Assembly (NCBI GenBank): GCA_029259745.1
Contig: JAJDEO010000035.1
Span: 34,318-98,317 of the forward strand
DNA from: Planctomycetota bacterium
GTDB lineage: Bacteria > Planctomycetota > B15-G4
Direction: 5' to 3'
Length of the DNA stretch: 64,000 nt
The notes below the pieces were generated by a model that was not told where the DNA came from, did no database searches, and worked only from the letters and a program-made list of their open reading frames with translations. The position numbers were made by a program, and so were the translations under genes. Within the stretch, counting starts at the first letter, position 1, and every line of letters begins with the position of its first letter. This document shows positions 33,824 through 42,231 of this stretch, in pieces.

Positions 33824-36013
33824 TCACTGCTCGAGCGCTTCGCGTGCGCGCTGGATGTTGCGCTCGATCGTCGCGTTGCCTGGCATGAGAGCGGCCGCGC
33901 GTTCGAAGTGCGGCAGGGCCTCGGCCGGGCGGGCGAGCTGCAGCAGGAGGTTGCCGAGGTTGTTGTGTAGCTCGGGCGTGTCGATGCCGGCGTCGAGGGC
34001 GCGCTGGTAGGCGCTGAGTGCTTCGGTGGGGCGGCCGATCTTCTTGAGGATCAGTCCGCGCTCGACGAACGCTTCGATGACACCGGGGGCGCGTTTGAGA
34101 GACACGTCGACCAACTCCAGGGCCTCCTCGAATGCACCGTCGCGGCGAAGGTCTTGAGCCAGGCGCAGAGCGGTATCGGCGAGTGGCTTTGACACGTACG
34201 CTTCTGAGCCTTCGCGCGATGGGAGCCGGCGCAGTCTCGCCGCTTCACGCCGAACTGTGGAAGGTGACGCTGTTGCGGCGTTCGTTTGGGGTTGTCCGGT
34301 GCGCTGCTGTTCAAGCGCAAGAAGCAGTCTCCACGCAGCGCGATGAGCCTCGTCGGTGAGCGGCTCGAGCACGGTGGTGCTGAGGTCGTATGCGCGCACC
34401 ACTTTCTGGTGTGCATCCGGATACGTTGGCGCGAGTTCAAGGCTCTGGCGGGCAGCGGCTACCGCGAGATCGCGGTACTCGCGAGCCTCGGTCGGGTTAC
34501 TGGATAGTTTCGCACGCTGCAGCGACACGGAAGCGTCGTTGACCCAACTCGTCTGAAAGCTGTTCGCGCCGCGGATGTCGGGGCGGATCGTCCAGTGACC
34601 GAGCCACGTCACGGTGCCGAAGATGGCGACGAGCACACCGACGACGATCGGCACGAGCCGCTTGCCCGACCGGAACCGCGTCCAGCCTTCGTCGATGGCG
34701 AAGGCCGCGAGGATCCACAGGCACGGCGCGGCGCTGAGTCGGTAGCGTCCCATGACGTAGAACAGCGCGAGCGTGATCACGACGACGCCGAGCCCCGCGA
34801 GCACGATGAGCCGCGCACGTCGGCCCGGCCGTCGCGAAAGCAGCGCGAGCAGCGCGCCGACCAACGCCAGCGGACCGACGAAGTGAAAGTCGGACAGCGG
34901 CGTGCCGAGCCACGCGACCGTGCGTCGGAAGAACTGCCAGTCCTTCACATCCGGGATCTCGTCGCCGTGGAACGTCGAGGCGGCCTTCGCGAACGCACGC
35001 AACGCGGCGACGCCCGGACGCGCGCCCACGCGCCGCCGCCACTCGCTCCACCACGTCGCCGAGACTTCATGACTCGCGAGGGTGCGCCCCGCGAGTTGCT
35101 CGGCGAGCTGCACCGCGTCGGCCTCTTCGTAGAGCGCGTCGCCACGCCCGGCGATCAACGGCATGTAGGCGATGGCTGCGCGCACGTCGTCGCTCTCGGG
35201 CATGCCGATGATGGCGTTCGTGCCCGACTGATATGTCGTGAGGACGCGGTCACCGAGCGCGAGGTTGTGCAACGTCACCGGCACGAGCGGGAGGAGCGCG
35301 GCGAGTCCGCAGATGATGCCGTCGATCAGCGCCTGGCCGCGACCGCGAGCGTCCTTGCGCAGCGCGAGCGAGACGCAGACCAACGGCAGCAGCAGGTACA
35401 TGTTCCCGCGCAACAGGATGCCGAGGCCCGTGAGCGCGCCCAGAGCCGCGGCGCGCGCGCGACCGCCACGCTTCCAGGTCGTCGTCCAGAGCAACAGCGT
35501 GGCCGTGAAGACGAACAGCCCCGCGCTCGACTTCAGCAGCATCGCCTCGTGGAAGACGAGCGGGCCGCTGACCGCTGCGAGCAAGCCCGCGATCAGCCCG
35601 ACCCGCGCGCCGCCGGCACGCACGCCGAGTGCTGCGACGAGCACGGCCGTGAGCACGCCGAGCAGGTGCTGCGTCCAGTAGATGAACGTGTGCACGCCGG
35701 CGAGTTCGATCACGGACTGATCGTCCTCGGAGAGCTCCGGAGGCGGCGCGACGGCATAGGCCCAGGACACGAGCCACGCGTACATCGGCTCTTGGTAGAA
35801 GGCCCGCTCGCGCGCGAAATCGTCGTTGGCGAAGTTGCGAGCCAGGGCGTCGTAGGCGCGTTCGTCGCCCATGATGACGGTGCCCATGCGCCCGACCGGC
35901 CCGTCGTCGGAATGCAGGTGCAGCTCGTAGCCGACGCGCACGAGCAGCGCGAGCAGAGCCACGACGACCGCGATGCGCGTGTCGAATCGCGGCGATGCGG
36001 GGGCGTCGTTCAC
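33824..36013 (-). CDS. GT39-like polytopic glycosyltransferase with C-terminal TPR domain
   Basis: 729 residues. The N-terminal ~470 residues are a multi-helix membrane protein with the acidic motif MGDERAYDALARNF and YQEPMYAWLVSWAY after the first helix, and internal LLRGNMYLLLPLV, as in the PMT/ArnT-like GT-C family that moves sugars from lipid-phosphate donors. The C-terminal ~260 residues are TPR: PDAHQKVVRAYDL, AFEEALELVDVSLKRAPGVI, GRPTEALSAYQRALDAGID and ARPAEALPHFERAAALMPGN. The fusion suggests a soluble scaffold tethered to the transferase. 6 bases separate it from the upstream gene, so they are probably co-transcribed. Confidence 0.82.
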   Translation of the reverse strand: MNDAPASPRFDTRIAVVVALLALLVRVGYELHLHSDDGPVGRMGTVIMGDERAYDALARNFANDDFARERAFYQEPMYAWLVSWAYAVAPPPELSEDDQSVIELAGVHTFIYWTQHLLGVLTAVLVAALGVRAGGARVGLIAGLLAAVSGPLVFHEAMLLKSSAGLFVFTATLLLWTTTWKRGGRARAAALGALTGLGILLRGNMYLLLPLVCVSLALRKDARGRGQALIDGIICGLAALLPLVPVTLHNLALGDRVLTTYQSGTNAIIGMPESDDVRAAIAYMPLIAGRGDALYEEADAVQLAEQLAGRTLASHEVSATWWSEWRRRVGARPGVAALRAFAKAASTFHGDEIPDVKDWQFFRRTVAWLGTPLSDFHFVGPLALVGALLALLSRRPGRRARLIVLAGLGVVVITLALFYVMGRYRLSAAPCLWILAAFAIDEGWTRFRSGKRLVPIVVGVLVAIFGTVTWLGHWTIRPDIRGANSFQTSWVNDASVSLQRAKLSSNPTEAREYRDLAVAAARQSLELAPTYPDAHQKVVRAYDLSTTVLEPLTDEAHRAAWRLLLALEQQRTGQPQTNAATASPSTVRREAARLRRLPSREGSEAYVSKPLADTALRLAQDLRRDGAFEEALELVDVSLKRAPGVIEAFVERGLILKKIGRPTEALSAYQRALDAGIDTPELHNNLGNLLLQLARPAEALPHFERAAALMPGNATIERNIQRAREALEQ

Positions 36014-36019
36014 AGCCGC

Positions 36020-37516
36020 TCAGTCGCGCTTGACGAACACGGTGAAGTCGAGATGCGCCGAGCCCGGGACCGTCACCGACTCGTCGACCGAGAAGATCTT
36101 GGCCGTCGCGAGCAGCCCGTAGTTGCGCGCCAGCGTCTTCCAGTCGTCGACGGAGGCGTAGACCATGAGCGCGTCGGGCTCGTAGGCCGCGAGCAGCTTT
36201 GCGTAGCCGGCGCCTTCACCGTCGCCACGCCGCAGTGCAGCCGCGAGCGGCGCGGCGTTGTTGCCGTACACGTCGAGCACCGTGCGGCGCGCGAAGAACT
36301 TCACAGCTCCGGCGTCGTGCGTGGCGATGAGCGCGTCCGCGGGCAGGTTCGCGTTCGCCCACAGCCCGGCGGCCACCTGCTGCTGCTCGACCTGCGCCGA
36401 CTCGGCGACGAAACGCGCGTGCGTGTCGACGAGGTGCGCGGGCCAACCGCGCGCGAGGAAGGCTACGAAGACCAGCGGCGCCACGAGGATCACGGCCGCG
36501 CGCGGACGACAGAAGAAGCCGGCGTAGGCCGTTCGCACGAGCGACGCCAAGCCTGCCGCGGCGATGAACAAGAAGAGCGGCCAGGCGAGCAGCAGGTAGC
36601 GCTCCCAGTAGTACGGGATCGTTGACGGTGAGCCGTCCACCACCACGATCGAGCGCGTGATGAGGACGCCGAGCAGCAGCGTGACGGCGAACAGCAACGG
36701 CCCTCGGCCCAGCCCGCGGTGCGCCCCCTCGAGCGTGATGACACCGATGAGCAGCAGCACGAGGAGTCCCCAGCCGAAACCCGTGTCGTGCAGCAGCGCG
36801 AGCAGCGCCGGTCCCCACGACGCGATGCTCGGGTCGGCGAGTTTGTGTGCCGTGTTCGGGACCAGCGTCCCGTTGACGAACCAGCAGTAGGCCGCCCAGG
36901 GTGCGACGCTGACGAATGCACGCAACGCGAACGGCAGCACCTGCGACCAGCGTTTGCGCAGCAGCAGCGTGATCACGGAGATGACCGCGAAGAGCCCGGC
37001 TTCGGGGCGTGTCAAGACGAGTAGACCCGCGAGCCAACCCTGTTGGCGTACGTTGCGCTCCAGCCAGGCCTCCGTGTAGAGCACGAGCAGCAGCGCGAAG
37101 AGCGGCTGCTCCATGCCCGAAAAGCGCCCGAAGAGCGTCAGCGGGTCGAGGCTGAAGAGGACGAGGACGGTCCACGCGGGCCAGCGTCCCGCGCGCAGAG
37201 CCAGGCGGATGGCCGCCGCGGCGGCAGCGAGGCCGACGAGTGCTCCGAGCAGGCGCATGCCGAGGTCGGGGCGCGTGCCGAGCAGATCGGCGAGGCCGAC
37301 CGGGACCGCGCAGAGGAGCGTCCAGAGCGGCGAGGTGACGCCGGCCTCGTGCACGCCAGCGTTGTACGCAAAGATCTCGCCGACACTCACGGAGCGGGCG
37401 TAGACGAGGTGTACCCAGGCGTCGTCGAGAGGGAAGCCCTGGGGCGCTGTCCACACGAACGCGACACCGACGACGGCGTGGAGTGCAGCGAGCAGCACGA
37501 GGACCGACTTCGACAT
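36020..37516 (-). CDS. Polytopic membrane protein, GT-C glycosyltransferase-like
   Basis: 498 residues. The N-terminal helix (SVLVLLAALHAVVGVAFVWT) is followed by the GT-C-type first loop with FPLDDAWVHLVYARS (Asp-Asp as candidate catalytic acids), then HEAGVTSPLWTLL, about ten more helices (for example LFALLLVLYTEAW, GLLVLTRPEAGLF) and a C-terminal soluble domain of about 110 residues with ADALIATHDAGAVKFFARRT. This matches the mannosyltransferase-like proteins of the planctomycete type, though no donor is evident. Likely first gene of a two-gene unit with the GT39-like gene. Confidence 0.78.
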   Translation of the reverse strand: MSKSVLVLLAALHAVVGVAFVWTAPQGFPLDDAWVHLVYARSVSVGEIFAYNAGVHEAGVTSPLWTLLCAVPVGLADLLGTRPDLGMRLLGALVGLAAAAAAIRLALRAGRWPAWTVLVLFSLDPLTLFGRFSGMEQPLFALLLVLYTEAWLERNVRQQGWLAGLLVLTRPEAGLFAVISVITLLLRKRWSQVLPFALRAFVSVAPWAAYCWFVNGTLVPNTAHKLADPSIASWGPALLALLHDTGFGWGLLVLLLIGVITLEGAHRGLGRGPLLFAVTLLLGVLITRSIVVVDGSPSTIPYYWERYLLLAWPLFLFIAAAGLASLVRTAYAGFFCRPRAAVILVAPLVFVAFLARGWPAHLVDTHARFVAESAQVEQQQVAAGLWANANLPADALIATHDAGAVKFFARRTVLDVYGNNAAPLAAALRRGDGEGAGYAKLLAAYEPDALMVYASVDDWKTLARNYGLLATAKIFSVDESVTVPGSAHLDFTVFVKRD

Positions 37517-37590
37517 GGCGCGAAGGCTAGCACACGCCCTCGCTCCGGTGCCGCCCCTGCGATCCGACCTTGTCAGCGCCGCCCGGCTGC

Positions 37591-37596
37591 TATTCT
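37591..37596 (+). promoter_or_regulatory. TATTCT box, candidate -10
   Basis: GCTATTCT (37589-37596) lies 34 bases before the ATG at 37631, in the divergent gap with the glycosyltransferase gene. TTGTCA occurs 15 bases upstream, a short spacer. Confidence 0.4.
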
Positions 37597-37630
37597 CAAC
37601 CCGTCCCCACGCCTCCTCCCGCGCTCGCCC

Positions 37631-38941
37631 ATGACCGTCTCGTCGCCCTCGCGCCTCCGGCCTATCCTCACCGGCATCGCCGCCCTGGCCGTCGTCGTCA
37701 CCGTCCTCCTCTGGGTGACGGGCACGAGCGACATCGAGCGCTTCGAGGTCGGGTCTGGTGTTGCGCTGCGCGGGCCGTCCGGTGCGGGCGCCGTGCTCGT
37801 CCGTCACGACGACGGGTCTTGGCACGTGGTCGATCCGCGCGTGGCCGATGCGTCGACGCCGATCGAGACGCCGCTGCTGGGCGAGCCGGTCCTGTCGCTC
37901 GGCGGGACCGTGTTCGCGTTGCATCCCGACGGCATGAGCATGACGCGCGCCGTCGAAGGTCAGGTCCACCGTGTCGACGGCCTGCCGCTTCCGACCTCGG
38001 CGCGCATGCTCGGTGTGCTTGTTTTCCCGAGCACGTCGGGGAGCTTCCGCGACATCCCGCTCGTCGGTTTTCAGGCGGGCAGCGGAGACGCGCTGAGCCT
38101 CGCGTGGATCGACCTCCTCGCGGCCCGGGGCGGCGACGCGTCGGAGGTGATCCGCACCGTGATGACGGCCGACGGTCAAACCCCGCAGCTCGGGCCCGAC
38201 GCCAAGGTGCTCACGAGCGTCTACGGGCCGGCGTTTGCATGGATCGGCGCGGATGGCTGGGAAGCTTGGTCGCTGGTCGGCGAAGAGGGCGCGACACGCA
38301 CCGGAAGTCTCTCGGCCGCCGGCGGCAACGCGCAGATCGGCTTCGAGCTGCCGGGCACCTGGAACCCCGTCGCGCACGTCGTCGTCGCCGAAGGACACAC
38401 GTGCCCGATCGCGCACTTCGCGCCCGATGGTAAGTCGCTCGTGCTCCAAGGCCGGCGCGACGGCGGGCTCTACGCCCTCGACCTCATCGAAGGCCGGCTG
38501 CTCTTCATGGCCGAGGGCAACCTCGGTGCATCGCGGCGCGTCTCGCCGGGCGGTGGTTTCCGCTCCGATCCCGTGCGCCTCGTCGCCGGACAGTGGAGCC
38601 GCGAAGACTACCTGCAGATCCTCGAGACCCACCTCCGCGGCGGCGGGCGGATGGCGTTCAAGATCTCGTTCATGCACAACTATCTCGTCGCCCTGAACCC
38701 GAGCGGTGAGCGGATGACGTACGCTGGTGCGTCGTTCGTCGAGGCCGACGACGCCTCGTTCGACGAGAAGCTCTACGCCTTCGACTTCGGCGATCCGTCG
38801 CGCGGCGCGCTCGAACTCGGCCGCCGTCCGGGCGGCATTCCCGACCGCGGACCACTCTTCGTCGACAACGACGTGGTCGTGTGGATCGAGGACGGCGTCG
38901 TCCACGGCCTCCGCTATCTCTCCTCAACCGATACGCCCTGA
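37631..38941 (+). CDS. Hypothetical exported propeller-like protein
   Basis: 436 residues. One N-terminal hydrophobic helix (ILTGIAALAVVVTVLLWVTG, about residues 12-31) without a clear cleavage site, so probably an anchor. The rest is beta-rich with repeated blades (GAVLVRHDDGSWHVVDP, GTVFALHPDGMSMTR, CPIAHFAPDGKSLVLQG, YALDLIEGRLLFMAEG, VVVWIEDGVVHGLRYLSS), consistent with a WD40-like propeller. No known family. Its stop shares a base with the start of the peptidase gene (TGATG), which suggests a joint role at the envelope. Confidence 0.75.
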   Translation: MTVSSPSRLRPILTGIAALAVVVTVLLWVTGTSDIERFEVGSGVALRGPSGAGAVLVRHDDGSWHVVDPRVADASTPIETPLLGEPVLSLGGTVFALHPDGMSMTRAVEGQVHRVDGLPLPTSARMLGVLVFPSTSGSFRDIPLVGFQAGSGDALSLAWIDLLAARGGDASEVIRTVMTADGQTPQLGPDAKVLTSVYGPAFAWIGADGWEAWSLVGEEGATRTGSLSAAGGNAQIGFELPGTWNPVAHVVVAEGHTCPIAHFAPDGKSLVLQGRRDGGLYALDLIEGRLLFMAEGNLGASRRVSPGGGFRSDPVRLVAGQWSREDYLQILETHLRGGGRMAFKISFMHNYLVALNPSGERMTYAGASFVEADDASFDEKLYAFDFGDPSRGALELGRRPGGIPDRGPLFVDNDVVVWIEDGVVHGLRYLSSTDTP

Positions 38942-40554
38942 TGCTCGCACTCTCTACTCAGCGGTCTTCGGCCGCAGCCCTTCTCGTTGCGGCTTGCGCG
39001 GCGTGGCTCACGCTTGCACCCGACGCCAACGCGCGTGCTGACGACGCCGTCGTCGTCGCGCCGGTCGCCACGGATGTTCCCGTCGAACGACGCGTCTCGG
39101 CGCACCTGAACTTCCTCGCGTCCGACGAGCTCGGCGGTCGCGAGACGGGCACGCTGGAAGGCGAGATCGCAGCTCACTACGTCGCGTCCGTCTTCCGCTC
39201 GATCGGCCTCGAACCGGCCGGGGCCGACGGCGGCTACCTCGCGCCCTACGAGCTCGAGACCTCGCAGCTCGACATCGAGCGCACGGCGCTGACGTTCCAC
39301 GTGGGCTCCGACGACGTCGGCGGTCTCGAAGACGTGCGTCTCGCCACGGGCCTGGCGCTGTTCGACGACTTCGTCGTGCGCGGGTACACGGGCGACGGTT
39401 TCTCGATCGACGCTCCGGTGACCTTCGCCGGACACGGTGTCGTCGACGAGGCCACGGGTGTCGACGAGTACGACGGCCTCGACGTCGAGGGCCATTTCGT
39501 CCTGGTTTTCTCGGGTGCGCCGGGCAATCGCGCCGACCTCCGCTCGGCCGGACAGTGGCGCAACAAGCGCGCAGCCGCGAAGGCGCGCGGTGCCGCCGGG
39601 CTCGCGATCGTCGTCGACGGAGAAGACGACGCCTCGCAGCGCCTCTTCGGCTACCTCGGCTCGTCGGCGCGCCGCAAGTCGATGGGGCTCAAGGGTCCTG
39701 AGCCCGAACCGGGCTTCCCGCTCGTCTACATCACGACGAAGGGCGCCGAGACCCTCGCGACGCTTGCCGATCGCAAGCTCTCGACGATGCGCGTCAAGCC
39801 GATCGGCGAGCCGTGGCCCAACTGCTCGATCGTGCTCACGGCACCGGTCGACGCACAGACGATCGTCGCGCACAACGTCGCCGGTCTGATCCGCGGCACC
39901 GACCCCGCGCTGGCCGACGAGGTCATCGTCATGAGCGCGCACATGGACCACATCGGCCGCAACGACGACGGCACGGTGAACAACGGCGCCGACGACAACG
40001 CGTCCGGAACGACCACGCTTCTCACTGCCGCCGAGATCCTCGCTGCCGCGCCGCCGAAGCGCTCGGTGCTGATGCTCGCCGTCTCGGGTGAAGAGAAGGG
40101 TCTGCTGGGCAGTCGCGCCTGGGTCGCGAACCCGACGCTGCCGCTCGAGCGGGTCGTCGCGAACATCAACACTGACATGGTGGGGCGCAACGACCCGAAC
40201 CTCATCGGCGCCACGCCGTCGCCCGAGCACGAGGGCTTCAACACGCTCGTGACGAAGGCCGCCGAGCTGGCGCCGGCCTCGGGTCTCGAGCTGCGCTGGG
40301 CCGTCGGCAAGGATCGCTATCAGCGCAAAGTCGACGTCTACTACCACCGCTCCGACCACGCGAACTTCGCCGACGCCGGGATTCCGGTGATCTTCTTCTT
40401 CGCCGGGGAGCACGCAGACTACCACCGCGCGAGCGACACGATCGAGAAGATCGACCTGGCCAAGATCGGGAAGATGGCCCGTTTCGTGAGCCATTTGGCC
40501 TTCGAGGTGGGAAATGACCCCGAGCGTCCCGAGCTCATCGAGAGCGATAGCTGA
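38941..40554 (+). CDS. Exported M28-family zinc peptidase with PA domain
   Basis: 537 residues. A signal peptide (AAALLVAACAAWLTLAPDANA) leads into HLNFLASDELGGRETG, the usual opening of exported M28 enzymes. An inserted protease-associated domain covers roughly residues 130-290. Zinc ligands and catalytic residues: H334 and D336 in SAHMDHIG, D351/D352 in GADDNASG, E384-E385 in VSGEEKGLLGS, D412 in NTDMVGR and H473 in RSDHANFADAGIP. All are intact. Aminopeptidase or carboxypeptidase specificity cannot be told. Start fixed by the TGATG overlap. Confidence 0.92.
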   Translation: MLALSTQRSSAAALLVAACAAWLTLAPDANARADDAVVVAPVATDVPVERRVSAHLNFLASDELGGRETGTLEGEIAAHYVASVFRSIGLEPAGADGGYLAPYELETSQLDIERTALTFHVGSDDVGGLEDVRLATGLALFDDFVVRGYTGDGFSIDAPVTFAGHGVVDEATGVDEYDGLDVEGHFVLVFSGAPGNRADLRSAGQWRNKRAAAKARGAAGLAIVVDGEDDASQRLFGYLGSSARRKSMGLKGPEPEPGFPLVYITTKGAETLATLADRKLSTMRVKPIGEPWPNCSIVLTAPVDAQTIVAHNVAGLIRGTDPALADEVIVMSAHMDHIGRNDDGTVNNGADDNASGTTTLLTAAEILAAAPPKRSVLMLAVSGEEKGLLGSRAWVANPTLPLERVVANINTDMVGRNDPNLIGATPSPEHEGFNTLVTKAAELAPASGLELRWAVGKDRYQRKVDVYYHRSDHANFADAGIPVIFFFAGEHADYHRASDTIEKIDLAKIGKMARFVSHLAFEVGNDPERPELIESDS

Positions 40555-40689
40555 CTCGTGTGTCGGATGATGGGCGTCGGTCGAAGAAATGACGCCTGAG
40601 AAGTGACTTCGAGTCGTTCCGGCCGTCAGCCGATCAGCAGTCGGGTTCGTCCATCGTCTCTCGCCCCAACATCTGAGCGCTCTCGTCGG

Positions 40690-40695
40690 TATCCT
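40690..40695 (+). promoter_or_regulatory. TATCCT box, candidate -10
   Basis: GGTATCCT (40688-40695) ends 6 bases before the ATG at 40702. It implies a nearly leaderless transcript, in keeping with the lack of a Shine-Dalgarno. Confidence 0.45.
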
Positions 40696-40701
40696 TTGGC
40701 C

Positions 40702-42150
40702 ATGGAACGCTGGTCCACACGACTCGTCGCCGTTTTCTGTTGTCTCGCCTTGCTGGCGAGCACGGCCGCGGCCCAGGTCGTCTGGCACCACTCGCTGCCC
40801 GTGGCCGGCGACACGCTGACGCTGATCGTCGACGGCGCCGTGCCGGGCGAACGCGTCGACCTGCGCCTCGAGAACACGCTCGGTGCTCCGCCTTCGCTGA
40901 GCGAAGTCTTGTTTGACGCGAGCTTCCCCGTGGCCGTCGACGGCGATGCGCTCGTGACGTCGCGCGTGGCCGACGATGGCGGCCGCTTGCGCATCGACGT
41001 GCTGCTCGACAACGGCGCGGATGCCGGAGCGCCGATCGCGCTCGTGGCCTCGACGCCGGCCAGCCCCGGGCGCCTCGCGCGGCTCGACCTCAACGTCGTG
41101 CCGCCGGTCGTCGTCGTGGCGTCGGGTGCCGGCTACGAGCGTATCGACCTGCTGACTGGCGAGCGCCTGCTGCCGCCCATTCCCAGCAACGGCGAGCTCA
41201 AGGGTGTCGCCGTGTCTGCCGACGGCACGGAGAGCTACGCGCTCTACGAGAACGGGCGCCTCGAAACGTGGGCTGGCCAGAGCTGGACGCCAGGGCCGCG
41301 TGAGGTTCTCGCACTGAACCCGTCGTCCGATGGCCTCGCCTCGATCCCGTCCGGTGGTGTCGCGTTCGTGCTGGTGCGCGCCGATGCGCGTCCCTTCGCA
41401 CCCGACGGCGAGCTGCTCTTCCCGGCTGACGGCTTCGCGCCGCTCGTCCTCGAACCGATGGGTGAAGAGGTCGAAGGACGCCGCTGGGCCGTCAGCGACG
41501 ACGGGCTCACGGCCTTCGTCGCCGAGGACTACCTCACGGTGCGCGAGGTCGACCTGCTGAACCGCGAGGCCGGCGTGATGTTCACGGCCGGGCGCGGTGG
41601 CGACTTCGCGATCGCCGACCTGGCCTTCGACGGCAGCCGGCTGCATGTCGTCACCACCAGCGCCTCGGGCCGCCCCGGGTCGCTGACCACCTACGATCTC
41701 CGCAGCGGCCTGACCGATGTGGTCGGGCTGTCGTCCGAGCCGAACGAACTCGTCGTGCTCGATGGCGGCGTGACGCTCGTCGTACCCGTGTCCGGCGGCC
41801 AGATGGACGTCATCATCGACGGCGTCGTGGCCGCGTCGATGTCGGCTGAAGGTGGGCAGTGGCTTGATGCCTCGGCCGTGCGTGGCGGGGCGCTCCTGCT
41901 GCGCGGCGATGACGCCGGCGGTCGCTCCCTGCAGCGCTACGACGTGGCGTCCGGCACGCTGGTCGAAGTCGCCGAGTCGCTGCCCGCGGTCACGCGCGTG
42001 ATCACGCGCACGTCGGCCCTGGCGGGCCGCGCGGTCCTGCTCGGCGATCCGACGGGCCGAGTGTGGTCTTTTGGTCTTGCAGACGGCGTGCTCGCGGCGG
42101 TGAGCGACGTGCTCATCGAGCCCTCCGCCGTGGCCGTCCAACTGCCCTGA
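40702..42150 (+). CDS. Hypothetical exported propeller-like protein
   Basis: 482 residues. A signal peptide (RLVAVFCCLALLASTAAAQ) with cleavage near residue 24, then a ~110-residue beta domain (GDTLTLIVDGAVPGERVDLR) and a run of blades (YERIDLLTGERLLPPIP, ESYALYENGRLETWAGQ, VSDDGLTAFVAEDYLTVREV, SLTTYDLRSGLTDVVG, RSLQRYDVASGTLVEVAE). No catalytic motif. Family not recognised; periplasmic or surface location inferred from the signal peptide. Confidence 0.78.
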   Translation: MERWSTRLVAVFCCLALLASTAAAQVVWHHSLPVAGDTLTLIVDGAVPGERVDLRLENTLGAPPSLSEVLFDASFPVAVDGDALVTSRVADDGGRLRIDVLLDNGADAGAPIALVASTPASPGRLARLDLNVVPPVVVVASGAGYERIDLLTGERLLPPIPSNGELKGVAVSADGTESYALYENGRLETWAGQSWTPGPREVLALNPSSDGLASIPSGGVAFVLVRADARPFAPDGELLFPADGFAPLVLEPMGEEVEGRRWAVSDDGLTAFVAEDYLTVREVDLLNREAGVMFTAGRGGDFAIADLAFDGSRLHVVTTSASGRPGSLTTYDLRSGLTDVVGLSSEPNELVVLDGGVTLVVPVSGGQMDVIIDGVVAASMSAEGGQWLDASAVRGGALLLRGDDAGGRSLQRYDVASGTLVEVAESLPAVTRVITRTSALAGRAVLLGDPTGRVWSFGLADGVLAAVSDVLIEPSAVAVQLP

Positions 42151-42219
42151 CGGTTGCCCGCGAACGCGCGTCGGCAAACACCCACGGCTTCGTCGTGATA
42201 CTCACGCCGCGTCGTTCGC

Positions 42220-42225
42220 TATCCT
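42220..42225 (+). promoter_or_regulatory. TATCCT box, candidate -10
   Basis: GCTATCCT (42218-42225) ends 6 bases before the ATG at 42232, the same arrangement as at 40690. Confidence 0.45.
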
Positions 42226-42231
42226 CGCGAC

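Noticed and set aside
36020..38905. 961-codon reverse-strand open frame
   Set aside because: Only the part from 37516 down is protein-like (signal, GT-C loop, helices). The upstream 462 codons run antisense to the exported protein gene and are Arg/Asp/Glu-rich, the usual shadow of a high-GC gene.
38914..42177. 1087-codon reverse-strand open frame
   Set aside because: It lies antisense to the M28 peptidase and the exported propeller gene, which have signal peptides and catalytic motifs. Its composition is low-complexity Arg/Asp/Glu/His.
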